Positions 8,570 to 18,431 of a stretch of DNA of 64,000 nt are shown piece after piece (within the stretch, counting starts at the first letter, position 1; each line of letters begins with the position of its first letter). A program made the position numbers and the translations under genes. Below the pieces are notes generated by a model that saw only the letters and a program-made list of their open reading frames with translations, was not told where the DNA came from and made no database searches. The DNA comes from Thiocapsa bogorovii (GTDB lineage: Bacteria; Pseudomonadota; Gammaproteobacteria; Chromatiales; Chromatiaceae), in NCBI RefSeq assembly GCF_021228795.1, contig NZ_CP089309.1:372001-436000 (forward strand), given 5' to 3'.

Positions 8570-9696
8570 ATCAGTCGGGTTCTCCCTGTCAGCAATTCCT
8601 GCATCATGCCCTGCTTGATCCGGCGGGCCTTGGCGAGCTTGTCTTCGAGTGCGGTGATCTCGGCGTCCATGTCGGAGAGGATGGTTGCGATGGCGGTTTG
8701 TTCGGCTTGATGGGGCAGCGGAAGCCTGATCTCTCCAAGGGCAGATGCACTGATATGGACGACGGCATCACCTTGCCCGCGGCTTGCTTTCTGTCGATTG
8801 ATGCTTGGCGTATTGAGTGCGTACCCGAGGAATAGTGCGTCGACGGCACGCGGCCTCAGAATAACGAGATCGCCTCCGGCGTAGGCTTCGCAGTCCGAAA
8901 CGAAGGCAACACACTTGCCGATTTCTGCTTTCGTTTCCCCCGAACCTGCAAAGAGAATGTCCCCATTCTTCAGAAGAGTAGCTGTTTGTGCGACGTCCTG
9001 TGAAATCCAGGAACGGAATGCCTTGATGTAGTCGTGATGTTTTGTATAGATCTCGCCGTAACGCACGCATGGGATCGGCCCACTCTGGGCTTGTTCTCGG
9101 GTGATTCCGCTGCCTTTCCGGAACTCGCCCAACTCATCGAGTCGCCTAATTTTCCACTCCACATCAAACCCCGGCAACCGTCTCCTGCCGGTCAGCAGCT
9201 CCTGCATCGCGCCTTGTTTGATCTGGCGCTTCTTGGCGATGAGCTGCTCCAGGGAGTTGACGAAGGCATCCGCATCGCTCAGCGCCTCGGCGATCGCTTC
9301 CTGTTCGGCTTTGGTGGGTGGCAGGCGAACGACAATCGTATGAAGGTCATTACGATTGACTCCCGGCACTCCGCTCTTGCCGCTATGGGTGTGGAAGTCG
9401 ATTGTGAGCAGCAAGTACGAGACGAAGAGAGGATCATTCCCATGGAAATCGCTCACATAGAGCGTTGTATTCAAAGGCCAGAAATCTTGACGGACGAAGA
9501 ATACTTCTCCGATGGTGCCATAGCGCCCCGTGACAACGCCTGGGGCTTTGACCTTTGCCTCGGAGTGCGTGTCCTCAATGCCTGATGAAGTGACGATCGG
9601 AACCGTCCCCACCTTGCGAATCCGGTGTGGAAGATCAAATCCGCGCTGAAGCGTCGCGACGTTGCCAAGAGATATGGACTCCCATTGGGCGCTCAT
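8566..9696 (-). CDS. hsdS: Type I restriction-modification specificity subunit HsdS
   Basis: 376 residues with two target-recognition domains, each followed by the conserved helical spacer. The first repeat is AEQEAIAEALSDADAF...IKQGAMQELLTGRRRL and the second AEQTAIATILSDMDAE...IKQGMMQELLTGRTRL. HsdS chooses the bipartite DNA site and bridges two HsdM subunits. The start overlaps the hsdM stop (ATGA at 9693-9696) and its stop overlaps the DUF262 start, giving a coupled hsdM-hsdS-DUF262 chain. The gene itself is intact although its partner hsdM is interrupted. Confidence 0.92.
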   Translation of the reverse strand: MSAQWESISLGNVATLQRGFDLPHRIRKVGTVPIVTSSGIEDTHSEAKVKAPGVVTGRYGTIGEVFFVRQDFWPLNTTLYVSDFHGNDPLFVSYLLLTIDFHTHSGKSGVPGVNRNDLHTIVVRLPPTKAEQEAIAEALSDADAFVNSLEQLIAKKRQIKQGAMQELLTGRRRLPGFDVEWKIRRLDELGEFRKGSGITREQAQSGPIPCVRYGEIYTKHHDYIKAFRSWISQDVAQTATLLKNGDILFAGSGETKAEIGKCVAFVSDCEAYAGGDLVILRPRAVDALFLGYALNTPSINRQKASRGQGDAVVHISASALGEIRLPLPHQAEQTAIATILSDMDAEITALEDKLAKARRIKQGMMQELLTGRTRLI

Positions 9697-10400
9697 AACG
9701 AGAACCCCATCCGCTCCAAGTGCCCGTTCACCCTGGCCTCCAGCTCCGCCACCCGTTCGCTCATCTGCGGCATCGACGCCTCATAGCGCTCGGCCAGCTC
9801 CTTGACCCGCCGGGTGAGCTGCTGACTCACACGGTCCATCTCACCCTGGACAGCCGCCTCGATGGCCGCGAGCCATTTATCGTCCACGACCAACGACTTT
9901 ATCGCGTCCTCGGTCAGCTTCAGATAGTGCGCGTAGGCCTTGGCATCGAGCGCCGTCTCAGCATCCTTCAGGCGTTTCTTGAGCGCGGTCTCCTCCAGGT
10001 TCAGCGTGAGCCACCGGTCGAGCACGGCGGCCTCGTCCCTGGCCTCGGGATCGCGTCCGATCTCCTTGAGACGCGCGGCGACGCTGGCCTTGTTGACCCG
10101 GTCCAGCTCGGCGAAGGCGCCCTCCTCGCCGCCGTTCTCTTCCTCCAGCTCCGCGAGCCGTGCGGAGACGGTCTCCAACTCGGCGGCGAGCCCGTCGAGC
10201 GCGGCCTGCTCCGCGGCGAAATAGCGGGCGACGATGAGCGCCTTGGGGATCAGATCGCAGGTCCAGCCCTTGTCGCGGGACTTGCCCTTCTTGTCGGTCT
10301 CGATGATGCGGTACGTCTTGGCGGCCCAGCCGTCCGCGGCGATCAGGTAACAGTCGTCCTGTAGGGTCTCGTCCCAGTAATCGAGCAGGTGCTGATAGAT

Positions 10401-10711
10401 CCGGAGAGTCGCGTGTCGCTCGTGAATCCGTCCGGGGGCTCCTGCCGCCGGACGGACTCGCTCCTTGGCGACGACCTGTTTTGGCCCCGGTTCGCCCCGC
10501 TCCGGGCCGCGCTGCGCCACGACGTGCGCCCGAGGGGCGCGGTCGGGCTGCGCACGGCCCTGCGACGAATGGCTCGACGGCGTGTCGGATGCGCTTTGCA
10601 TACCGCCTTCGCGGCTTCGCGACCACGGCCGCTTCGCCACTGCGGCGGCACGCACGCGCCGACGCCTACCGGGGGCCGCTCGGCTTCGCTCCGCTCTCCA
10701 TGCCTCGCGGA
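10401..10711. mobile_element. ~310 bp non-coding element, copy 1 (in hsdM)
   Basis: These 311 bases are nearly identical to 11631-11940; I count one indel and one substitution. The element begins CCGGAGAGTCGCG and ends CTCTCCATGCCTCGCGGA. The flanking bases rejoin exactly into the hsdM frame (D-P-Y-D-I-Y-Q), so there is no target duplication. The ends have no clear terminal inverted repeats, only GGAGAG/CTCTCC near the tips. An internal 9 bp hairpin TCCGTCCGG/CCGGACGGA lies near the left end. It holds no gene of its own. It could be a non-autonomous relative of the single-strand (IS200/IS605-like) class or a new type. Confidence 0.75.
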
Positions 10712-11447
10712 GTCGTAGGGGTCGACGAGGGGCTGATCCCGGTAGTGCGCGAGCAGACCCTCGGAGAGCCAGCCGATGATCTGCTTGGGATGGCAGCTGG
10801 GTTCGAGCGCCTTGAGCTTGGCGGCGCTCGGGCCACGCCAGGCGGAGAAGTGGGCATCCATCCCGGCAATGAAGGCGGAGAACTCGGGGTGCGCGTAGAT
10901 GAGGGTCCTGATGGCGGTCTTGTCCGCTGTGATGGCGGGCGCCAGGTCGAGATAACCGGGACGGTTCGGGCTGAAGAGCGTGTCCCGGAGCCCGGGGCAG
11001 ACGGTCCAGTAGGCGGCGAGTGCGTCGACATCGGCGACCGGGATGCCGCCCTGAAGATGCGCGGCGATGTCCTGCACGTCCTCCGGGGTCTGGCTGTCGA
11101 TGTAGCGCGGCAGGTTGAGGTTGAAGTCGTTCTTCTCGATCTCGTCGAGCCCGACCAGGCGCGCGTAGCGCGGGACCTCGATCCGGCGGTTGAAGATGTC
11201 GACGATCTTGTGGATGTCTTGGGCGCGCAGTCGGTTCTTGGGGCCGTCCTTCATGAAGCCGGTGCTGGCGTCGAGCATGAAGATGCCGCGACGTGCCTGG
11301 GAATCGCGCTTGTCGATCACGACGATGACGGCGGGGATGCCGGTGCCGTAGAAGAGGTTTGCGGGCAGACCGATCAACCTAAAAAGAGCAGTTAAACCTT
11401 GCCTCGAGTGATCCAAGCCGCTGAAATATCGGCGCAAGGAGGTCCCC

Positions 11448-13299
11448 ATGAGCAACCCGATCCCTCACCCGCAGGGTGAACCCGAAACCACCGCATTGGT
11501 ACCGCATGCCGGCCCGGTTGCGGTGGACACCTTTGGCGGGCGCGTCCACGTCGAGTGGGATGCGCAGGCGGCGGTCACCCCGCTGGGGCAGCTGCCGTTC
11601 TTCACCGAGCTTTTGCGCCTGGGCGGGCGCCCGGAGAGTCGCGTGTCGCTCGTGAATCCGTCCGGGGGCTCCTGCCGCCGGACGGACTCGCTCCTTGGCG
11701 ACGACCTGTTTTGGCCCCGGTTCGCCCCGCTCCGGGCCGCGCTGCGCCACGACGTGCGCCCGAGGGCGCGGTCGGGCTGCGCACGGCCCTGCGACGAACG
11801 GCTCGACGGCGTGTCGGATGCGCTTTGCATACCGCCTTCGCGGCTTCGCGACCACGGCCGCTTCGCCACTGCGGCGGCACGCACGCGCCGACGCCTACCG
11901 GGGGCCGCTCGGCTTCGCTCCGCTCTCCATGCCTCGCGGATTCGATGCCTGGGTCGAGAGCTGCCCGCTGAAGCTGACCAGCCCGAACGCCCCGAGCACG
12001 CGCGACGTTCTGGGTACCGCCATCCTGGCGGTGCTGTCCGGGCATCAGCGCTATGCCCACATCAGTGCCCTGCGCGGCGACACCATCAACGCCGCCCTGC
12101 TGGGCATGGAGGCGGTGGTGAGCGAGGACTCGGTGCGCCGCAACCTCGGCAAGCTCGATGAAGCCGACGGGGTGGCCTGGTTGCAGAACCACCTGGACGC
12201 CTGCGTGGCGCCGGTGCCGGGCGTGCCCTGGATTCTCGATGCCGACGTGACGGTCAAGCCGCTCTACGGGCATCAAGAGGGTGCGGTCAAAGGCTACAAT
12301 CCGCACAAGCCGGGTCGGCCCTCGCACACCTACCATACCTATTTCGTCGCCGGTCTGCGTCTGATCCTGGACGTGGAGGTGCTGGCCGGCAACCAAACCG
12401 CGTCCAAGTACAGCGCGCCGGGGCTGTGGGAGTTGCTCGCGCGCCTGCCGCGGGCGCACTGGCCGCTGTGCATTCGCGGCGACCGCGATTGGGGCACCCA
12501 AGCCAACATGGCGCGTGCCGAGCAGGAGGGGATCCCGTATCTGTTCAAGCTGCGCATGACCTCCAAGGTCAAGCAGACCGTCGAGCGCCTGATGCGCGAT
12601 GCCGAGTGGTGCGATGCCGGTCAAGGCTGGCAGGGGGCCGAGACGACCCTGCGTCTGTCGGGCTGGAGCCGTGCCCGGCGCGCCGTCGTGCTGCGCCGGC
12701 GCATCAAGGCCGACCTGGCCGTCGTCGAGCAGGGTGATCCCGAGCAGCTGCGCCTGAGCTTCGCCGAGCTCACCGACGAGACGATCGTCTACGAGTACGC
12801 CGTGCTGGTGACCTCGCTGCCCCATGAGATCCTGAGCGTGGCGCAACTCTATCGCGATCGCGCCGACGCGGAGAATCCCTTCGACGAGCTCAAGAACCAT
12901 TGGGGCTGGGGCGGCTTCACCACCCGCGACATCAAGCGCTGCCGCTTCATGGCGCGCATCACCGCCTTGACCTACAACTGGTGGAGCCTGTTCGTGCGCC
13001 TGGCCGACCCGACTCGGCACACCGAGGCGATCACCAGCCGCCCGCTGCTGCTCAGCGCACCGGCACGACTGACCCGTCACGGCGGGCAGAGGCGCCTGAC
13101 CATCAGCCATCCCCATGCCGAAGCCGGGTGGGTGGAGGCGACCTGCCGCGAGATCACGGCCTTCTTCAACACGCTGCGCCGAACTGCGGAGCAGTTGAGT
13201 CCCCTGCAACGCTGGTACCGGCTCCTCTCGCGGGCGCTGGTGAAGTATCTCAACGGCCGCCAATTGCAGCCGCCGGCGGTGTTACCGGCGCCGGCGTAG
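11448..13299 (+). pseudogene. IS1380-family transposase, interrupted
   Basis: The start ATG at 11448 follows a GGAGG box. The first 61 codons run to LLRLGGR and then enter the 310 bp element. After it the frame continues from FDAWVES to the stop at 13299. Without the insert the protein would be 513 residues, right for the family. DDE-type features are visible: WILDADVTVKPLYGH and the GYNPHKPGR segment characteristic of IS1380, then RGDRDWG, and YRDRADAENPFDELK near the C-terminus. The insert length (310) is not a multiple of three, so the product is broken and the IS is probably immobile by itself. Confidence 0.88.
11631..11940. mobile_element. ~310 bp non-coding element, copy 2 (in the IS1380 transposase)
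   Basis: Same sequence and orientation as copy 1, one base shorter. It sits between codons CGC and TTC of the transposase, and removing it rejoins the frame exactly (GGR/FDAW) with no duplicated target bases. Being inside an IS that itself sits in hsdM, it moved after, or together with, the arrival of the IS. Shared bases at the flanks are limited to TCG just after the right end in both copies. Confidence 0.75.
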
Positions 13300-14503
13300 C
13301 CGCCGAACCGCCGGTATGTGTACTCGCCCGCGGGCCGAAAACGCTCCGCGACGGGCGCTAACTGCTCCTTTTAGGATCAAGCCGGCGATATAGCCTCGGC
13401 GGACCAGATTGCGGCGGATCTCGGCCTCGGCATTGCCGCGGAACAGGACACCATGGGGCAGGATGCAGGCCCCCGTGCCGGTGCTCTTGAGCGAGCGGAC
13501 GATATGCAGCAGGTAGGCATAGTCGCCCTGCTTGGCCGGCGGCGCGCCGAAGTGGCTGAAGCGCTCGAAGGGATCCTCGAGGGGGTTGAGTCCGGTGCTC
13601 CAGCGCTTGTCCGAAAAGGGCGGATTGGCGACGACATAGTCGAAGGTCTTCAAGCTGCCGCCATCGCGGAACTTGGGGTCCGTGAGGGTGTTGCCCTGCA
13701 CGATGAGCGCCGTGGGGTTGTCGTGCAGGATCATGTTCATGCGGGCGAGCCCGCTGGTCGCCGCGTCCTTCTCCTGACCGTAGAGCGTGACCGGGGTGCG
13801 CGCCTCGTCGGAGACCTTCAGCAGGAGCGACCCAGACCCGCAGGTCGGGTCGTATACCGTGGTTGCGGCGCTGGTGGGCGCATCGCGAATCCCCAGGATC
13901 TGCGCGATGACCCGGCTCACCTCGGCCGGGGTGAGGAACTGCCCCTTGCTCTTACCGCTGTCGATGGCGAAGTGACGCATCAGAAATTCGTAGGCGTCAC
14001 CCAGGATGTCGTCGCCCTCGGCGCGATTCTTCGAAAAATCGAGCGCCTTGTGCTCGAAGATGGCGATCAGGTTGGTGAGCCGCTCGACCATCTCCTTGCC
14101 CGAGCCGAGCTTGGAGGGGTCGTTGAAGTCCGGCATGGCGGACAGCCGGTTGGCGTTGGCCAACGGGGCGATGATCCGCTTGTTGATCTGATCGCCGATG
14201 TCGGGCTTGCCCTTGAGCGAGACCATGTCACGGAAGCTCGCGCCTGGCGGGATGACGATCGGGGCGTAGGGCTGTCCGGCGTACTTGTCGCTGACATACT
14301 TGATGAAGAGCAGCACCAGGACGTAGTCCTTGTACTGACTGGCATCCATGCCGCCGCGCAGCTCGTCGCAACTTGACCAAAGGGAGGAATACAGCTCGGA
14401 CTTCTTCAGGGCCATGGGCAGTTTCCTTGCTGCTCGGAGGAAAACGCGGCGGCGGTTCGATGACACGACATGTCGCCCTGCCACCTGGCGATGACGTCGT
14501 CCG

Positions 14504-14519
14504 GGGAAATCGATTTCCC
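14504..14519. promoter_or_regulatory. 16 bp perfect palindrome upstream of hsdM
   Basis: GGGAAATCGATTTCCC is a perfect dyad 89 bases before the hsdM start, between it and the tRNA boundary. It could be an operator for the island operon. No cognate regulator is identified; the DUF2384 protein of the island is one candidate, by inference only. Confidence 0.35.
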
Positions 14520-14593
14520 TCCTGCGCCCGCGTTCCCGTTGATCCGCGTATCAGATTTTCGGCGCCATAGTGGCTACATAAAAGTGACGCAAC

Positions 14594-14715
<122 letters not shown>

Positions 14716-14854
14716 ACTGAGTCGACAAGGTTACAGTGGAAGAGCCGAAAGCGCAAGCCCTTTCGATCGTCGATTTGCTCGAACTGCATCCAACCTCCCC
14801 TTCGGGCGCTTCACGATCTGCATTCGAAGTCAGGATGCTGCCGAGGGTCGCGGC

Positions 14855-15337
14855 TCAGTCTGACCCTGGAGACACCGCCAGCTTGCTCGGCTTGAACCGC
14901 TGCATGTAGGGGTTGTCGTGGCGTCGCTCGACGATGAGATAGGGGCGCTTGGCTTTCTCGTGACACTGGTTGCAGGCACCGAGGAGCCGGTTGTAATCGG
15001 CATCGACGAGGGCCTCGTCGCCTGATTCGAAGGATGTCTCAAGGGTTTCGAAGCTCGGTACGAGGATCTCTTTGACGAGATTGCCGATGGGCACGCCATC
15101 GGCCTCGTCGATGTCTTCGATCTTCTCGATCACCTCTTCGACCTCGTGGATGTAGTAGGCGATGAGCGGCTTGTTTCCGGCATCGACGGAGAGACCGAGC
15201 TTGTGCGCGTAGTATTGGAGGCGGCCCATCCAAGTCACCAGTCCGAGATCATGCTCTTCGTCGCCGGCAAGGACCGGCAAGGGTCCGGTCAGGAGGGCGG
15301 CGGCCAAGATCACCGGGATGCTTGTCGTTCGGATCAT
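14855..15337 (-). CDS. Periplasmic monohaem c-type cytochrome (c'-like)
   Basis: 160 residues after a GAGGA box. A signal peptide (residues 1-24, ending PVLA) is followed by a mostly helical protein with one haem motif CNQCH at 122-126, near the C-terminus. C-terminal CxxCH and all-helical content fit the cytochrome c'/c-556-like class, but the residues around the haem are not typical enough to name a subtype. It probably carries electrons in the periplasm. The next gene on the same strand, upstream at 15573-17009, is another c-type cytochrome; a composite repeat separates them. Confidence 0.8.
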   Translation of the reverse strand: MIRTTSIPVILAAALLTGPLPVLAGDEEHDLGLVTWMGRLQYYAHKLGLSVDAGNKPLIAYYIHEVEEVIEKIEDIDEADGVPIGNLVKEILVPSFETLETSFESGDEALVDADYNRLLGACNQCHEKAKRPYLIVERRHDNPYMQRFKPSKLAVSPGSD

Positions 15338-15382
15338 GTGAGGTGTCCTCTTTTCTGATGCGTTGAAGGTGTTCCGACGGCC

Positions 15383-15575
15383 TAAGCCGCGTCCAGAGCG
15401 AGACGCTCATTTTCGAGCGAGATCGAAGTTTGGCGCATCCACGACCCTTAGCGGAAACGCGGCTTAAAATCATATATTTTTTAATATCTTAAACCGCGCA
15501 AGTTCCAGCATTCGTCGAGTGCTACCGGGGCCAATCCCTTCCCAAAACATCGCGTATCGCGCTGGGCGCGGTTTA
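15383..15575. repeat. Composite palindromic repeat (84 bp module + 86 bp module)
   Basis: The 84 bp module (15383-15466) begins TAAGCCGCGTCCAGAGC and ends ACGCGGCTTA. An AT-rich spacer follows, then the 86 bp module (15490-15575), TAAACCGCGC to GCGCGGTTTA. The last bases contain the TAA stop of the cytochrome gene ending at 15573. Confidence 0.85.
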
Positions 15576-17009
15576 AAGGGTCTTGAGATACTCGAGCAGC
15601 GCCAGACGCTCGGATTCGGTCAGATCGTCGCCGAAGGTGTGGCCCTGATTGCCGTAGCCCGGGAGACCGGTGTCGTAGATGTGGTTGCGCTCCTCCCAGC
15701 TCATGGCGCCGGCCTTGCCGTGGTCCAACGTTCGATAGGCCCAACCTAGACCGACTTCATCATAGAGGGGCCGGTCCTCGCCTTCCCGGTCGAACCGCCA
15801 GAAGGTCGGGCGCGAGCGGCTGTCGAGCAAGGATGCAATCGTCGGCACCGAGCCGTTGTGCAGATAGGGTGCAGTCGCCCAGACCCCGTCGAGCGGCGGT
15901 GCGACATACCCCAGCGCCGGTGCGGCCTGCGAGAGCTGGCCGTAGAAGGATCTTCCGAACCACTTCAGGAAGCGGTCGGCATCGCTGAAACCCTTGCGCG
16001 CGACCTCGGGATCGGTCTCGACCTTGCCGAGCGCAATGACGCGATTGGGATAGGTCGGCTGCTCGCCGTAGGTCCCGTGACACTCCTTACAGGTCTTGTC
16101 GAAGACCGCAGCGCCGCGTTCGGCGAGCGCCCTATCGATGACGAAAGGGTACTCGGGCGGCTGTAGGCTTGCCAGATAGGCACGCACGTCGACGAACCAA
16201 GCATCGATCTCGGCGGCCTCCTCGACAGAATCGGTGCAGGTGGTCGAGGCGAGGATCATGTAGCGGACGTGGTCGCCGCGCCCTTCGCCGTTGTAGAACA
16301 TCGCGTGTTTTTTGCCCATGTTCCACCACGGCGGAACGCTCACCGGCAGCGGGTTCTGCGGCGGCGGCTCGATGAGAGGCGTGTCGGACCAGGCCAGCGT
16401 CTCCGGGTCGCGGTGCGCCATCAAGGCCAGAGTCAGGTTGTTCGCGGAGTTTACGCCGACGGTGTCCGTCATCATGTAGTCGGCGATTGCACCGATCCGA
16501 TCGGCCCAGCGCCGCCACTCCGTCGCTTCGGGTCCGTCATCGACCAGCGCGGCGGACGCCTCGATCCCGATCAAGGGATCGATGGTCAGATCGAGAAACG
16601 CGTTCCCCAGACCCATGATCAGCTCCCCGTTGAAGGTCGACGCATGGCAGGCCAGACAGTTCGAGGTCACGATCTCGACACCCGAGGCGGCCACATGGGA
16701 GGTCAGCATGTACGGCAGCCCGGCATTGCGTCCCGTGCGGCCCGGGAACTGCGGACCCGCATCCTGCGCGGCACCTCGGGTCTTGAGATAGGCGTTGTAA
16801 GGCAGACCACAGGTGACGACCGAGCGGTTGAGGAGCGCATCGTAACCCTTCTCGGGATCCCCCGGACGCTGGGGCGATGCCGGAATCTCCCCGACCTCGG
16901 CCTTGTAGACGCCGTCCTTCTCGGTCGGACCGCGATCGCAGCCGAGCAAGGACAATGTCAGCAGGATCAGCGGGACGTGAATCGACGGATACCGGATATT
17001 AAATAGCAT
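15573..17009 (-). CDS. Di-haem c-type cytochrome lipoprotein
   Basis: 478 residues from the ATG at 17009. A lipoprotein signal with lipobox LSLLGC puts the modified cysteine at residue 24. Haem motifs are CLACH (118-122) and CKECH (about 306-310). The C-terminal part has PLDGVWATAPYLHNGSVPT, typical of di-haem peroxidase-like cytochrome domains. A redox role at the periplasmic face is likely; the substrate is unknown. The stop codon lies inside the adjacent palindromic repeat, and another copy of the same repeat family begins 11 bases upstream of the start. Confidence 0.8.
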   Translation of the reverse strand: MLFNIRYPSIHVPLILLTLSLLGCDRGPTEKDGVYKAEVGEIPASPQRPGDPEKGYDALLNRSVVTCGLPYNAYLKTRGAAQDAGPQFPGRTGRNAGLPYMLTSHVAASGVEIVTSNCLACHASTFNGELIMGLGNAFLDLTIDPLIGIEASAALVDDGPEATEWRRWADRIGAIADYMMTDTVGVNSANNLTLALMAHRDPETLAWSDTPLIEPPPQNPLPVSVPPWWNMGKKHAMFYNGEGRGDHVRYMILASTTCTDSVEEAAEIDAWFVDVRAYLASLQPPEYPFVIDRALAERGAAVFDKTCKECHGTYGEQPTYPNRVIALGKVETDPEVARKGFSDADRFLKWFGRSFYGQLSQAAPALGYVAPPLDGVWATAPYLHNGSVPTIASLLDSRSRPTFWRFDREGEDRPLYDEVGLGWAYRTLDHGKAGAMSWEERNHIYDTGLPGYGNQGHTFGDDLTESERLALLEYLKTL

Positions 17010-17020
17010 AGTGACCCGGT

Positions 17021-17213
17021 TAAACCGCGCCCGGTACGGTATGCGCAATGTGTTGGAGTGGCTTGGCCGCACCGGCTCCGAAGACTCTCGGAGCCGGCGC
17101 GGTTTAACATACTCGAAAATATTAAGTTCTAAACCGCGTCTCACTGGAATCAAGGATATCTCCGAAGCCAAACGCACAATGAAAATGACGCATATCGCTC
17201 TGGACGCGGTTTA
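17021..17213. repeat. Composite palindromic repeat, inverted orientation
   Basis: The 86 bp module (17021-17106) comes first and the 84 bp module (17130-17213) second, so the whole unit is reversed relative to the copy at 15383. The 86 bp module carries an inner hairpin CCGGCTCCGA/TCGGAGCCGG. Module lengths and spacer (23 bp) equal those of the other full copies. Confidence 0.85.
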
Positions 17214-17257
17214 GGATGACCCGGCTGTGATGATCGGGTTCGATTGAAAGGACAAGA

Positions 17258-18424
17258 TCAGATCCCGGACGGCGCAACCACCTCGGCCGTCGTCTCGATC
17301 CGCCCGTGACCGGCGATGGCCTCTTCGCCCAGAAGACCCTCGGCGCGCACCGCACCGCTCCAGAGTCGGACCCTATCGTCAGCCTCTTGATCCCGCGCCA
17401 GAGGGACAAGCTCCAGATCAAGATCCAGGATCGGGATGCTCAACCTCCAAGCCACCGGGTAGCGCGCCCCGCTGCGCGGGCTCAGCCAGTGCTCGACCGG
17501 CTCAAGCCGGATCTCGCGGCGCCGAAAACCCTGCACCCGCCCGTCGGCGAGGATCAAGGCGCAGGCCGGGATGGGTGTACCCGTACCGTCTTCACGGCGC
17601 AACTGGAGACAGACCAGCTCGCGGTCCTGGTCGAGCTGGATCGCGAACCGGTTCAAACCGACCTGCCCCCCGCTCGTCGGCAGCATCCCCCAAGCATGAT
17701 CGAGCCAGACCTGCCCCTTCATCGACCGGGGCTCGCCGTTCAGGGTCAGGGTACCGGCGGCCGCCATGCGCGGAAGCAGATACGCCTGCAGCCCCGACGC
17801 GCCGATATCGCGCCCCAAGAGGCCCAGATCGGCGAAGGCGACCGGGGGCTTCACGGCGACCAGATCCAAGTTCAAGGCCGGCCCCTCGCCCCCCATGACC
17901 AGACGCATCCGCGGCCGGTCCGTTTCGCCGTCGGACAGCGACAGAGACCAGTCCTCGACCCAGACCGACCCGAGCCGCGCGTCGGCTCCGGCAAGTCCAG
18001 AGGCAGCGCGCGTCAACCGCTCAGCCGAATGCACCTCAGGCTCGTCGGCCCGAATCAGCGTGAGTCGACCTCGGAAAACGGCGTTGGCCGCCCAGGCAGA
18101 TGCACGCGGCGGTGGATCCGCAGCGAGCGCAAAACGTGTGATGCCGAGCTGAAAGTCGTAGCGCCGCCCCTCGGCGTCGGTGAGCTGTCCGAACAGATTC
18201 CACAGCTCACCGGGATACTCGGAATGGGCGCCATGATCCGCGGGGAAGTGCAAGGGCTTGTCCTCGACGACGTCGACAACGCCGTCCGCACCTGGATCGA
18301 GATCGAATAGCGCATCCAGCGAAGACCCCGGCAGCGATTCAGGCCCCCGAGACCCGAGCGTCCAGAGGGAAGCGAGGCCCGCGAGCAGAGCCAACAGACC
18401 GATCAAGACCAAAAGAGGCTTCAT
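17258..18424 (-). CDS. AttH/CrtC-like lipocalin-domain protein
   Basis: 388 residues from the ATG at 18424. One N-terminal membrane/signal helix (LLVLIGLLALLAGLASL) precedes a beta-rich protein. The segments LHFPADHGAHSEYPGELWN and WLDHAWG are the hallmarks of the AttH/carotenoid 1,2-hydratase-like lipocalin family. Members are often exported and coupled to lipoprotein or ABC systems; the reaction is not known here. Its start lies seven bases after the M48 peptidase stop, so the two form an operon. Confidence 0.75.
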   Translation of the reverse strand: MKPLLVLIGLLALLAGLASLWTLGSRGPESLPGSSLDALFDLDPGADGVVDVVEDKPLHFPADHGAHSEYPGELWNLFGQLTDAEGRRYDFQLGITRFALAADPPPRASAWAANAVFRGRLTLIRADEPEVHSAERLTRAASGLAGADARLGSVWVEDWSLSLSDGETDRPRMRLVMGGEGPALNLDLVAVKPPVAFADLGLLGRDIGASGLQAYLLPRMAAAGTLTLNGEPRSMKGQVWLDHAWGMLPTSGGQVGLNRFAIQLDQDRELVCLQLRREDGTGTPIPACALILADGRVQGFRRREIRLEPVEHWLSPRSGARYPVAWRLSIPILDLDLELVPLARDQEADDRVRLWSGAVRAEGLLGEEAIAGHGRIETTAEVVAPSGI

Positions 18425-18431
18425 GACCGCA

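Larger units (their letters stand above)
11378..13375 (+). mobile_element. IS1380-family insertion sequence
   Basis: The ends are 18 bp inverted repeats: CCTAAAAAGAGCAGTTAA on the left and the complement of CCTAAAAGGAGCAGTTAG on the right. ATCAA is duplicated directly outside both ends (11373-11377 and 13376-13380). It is 1998 bp long; subtracting the nested 310 bp element leaves about 1.69 kb, the usual IS1380 size. It carries one transposase gene on the plus strand, opposite to the host gene hsdM. Confidence 0.92.
9693..14415 (-). pseudogene. hsdM: Type I DNA methyltransferase HsdM, split by two insertions
   Basis: The start at 14415 (after AGGAAA) opens a type I N6-adenine methylase. Visible are the SAM motif DPTCGSGSLLL and the catalytic NPPF motif. 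The frame stops making sense at 13376 where an IS1380 element enters, resumes at 11377, and is broken again by the 310 bp element at 10401-10711. It then runs to the stop at 9693 with a coiled C-terminal part. Removing the IS with one copy of its 5 bp target duplication gives the continuous frame GYIAGLIGLPANLFYGTG. Removing the 310 bp element gives DPYDIYQHLLDYW. Both junctions match the family, so the gene was intact before the two events. Confidence 0.9.

Noticed and set aside
11602-13263. 553-codon frame antisense to the IS1380 transposase
   Set aside because: Runs through the 310 bp element in the wrong strand for the transposase and shows no conserved domain.
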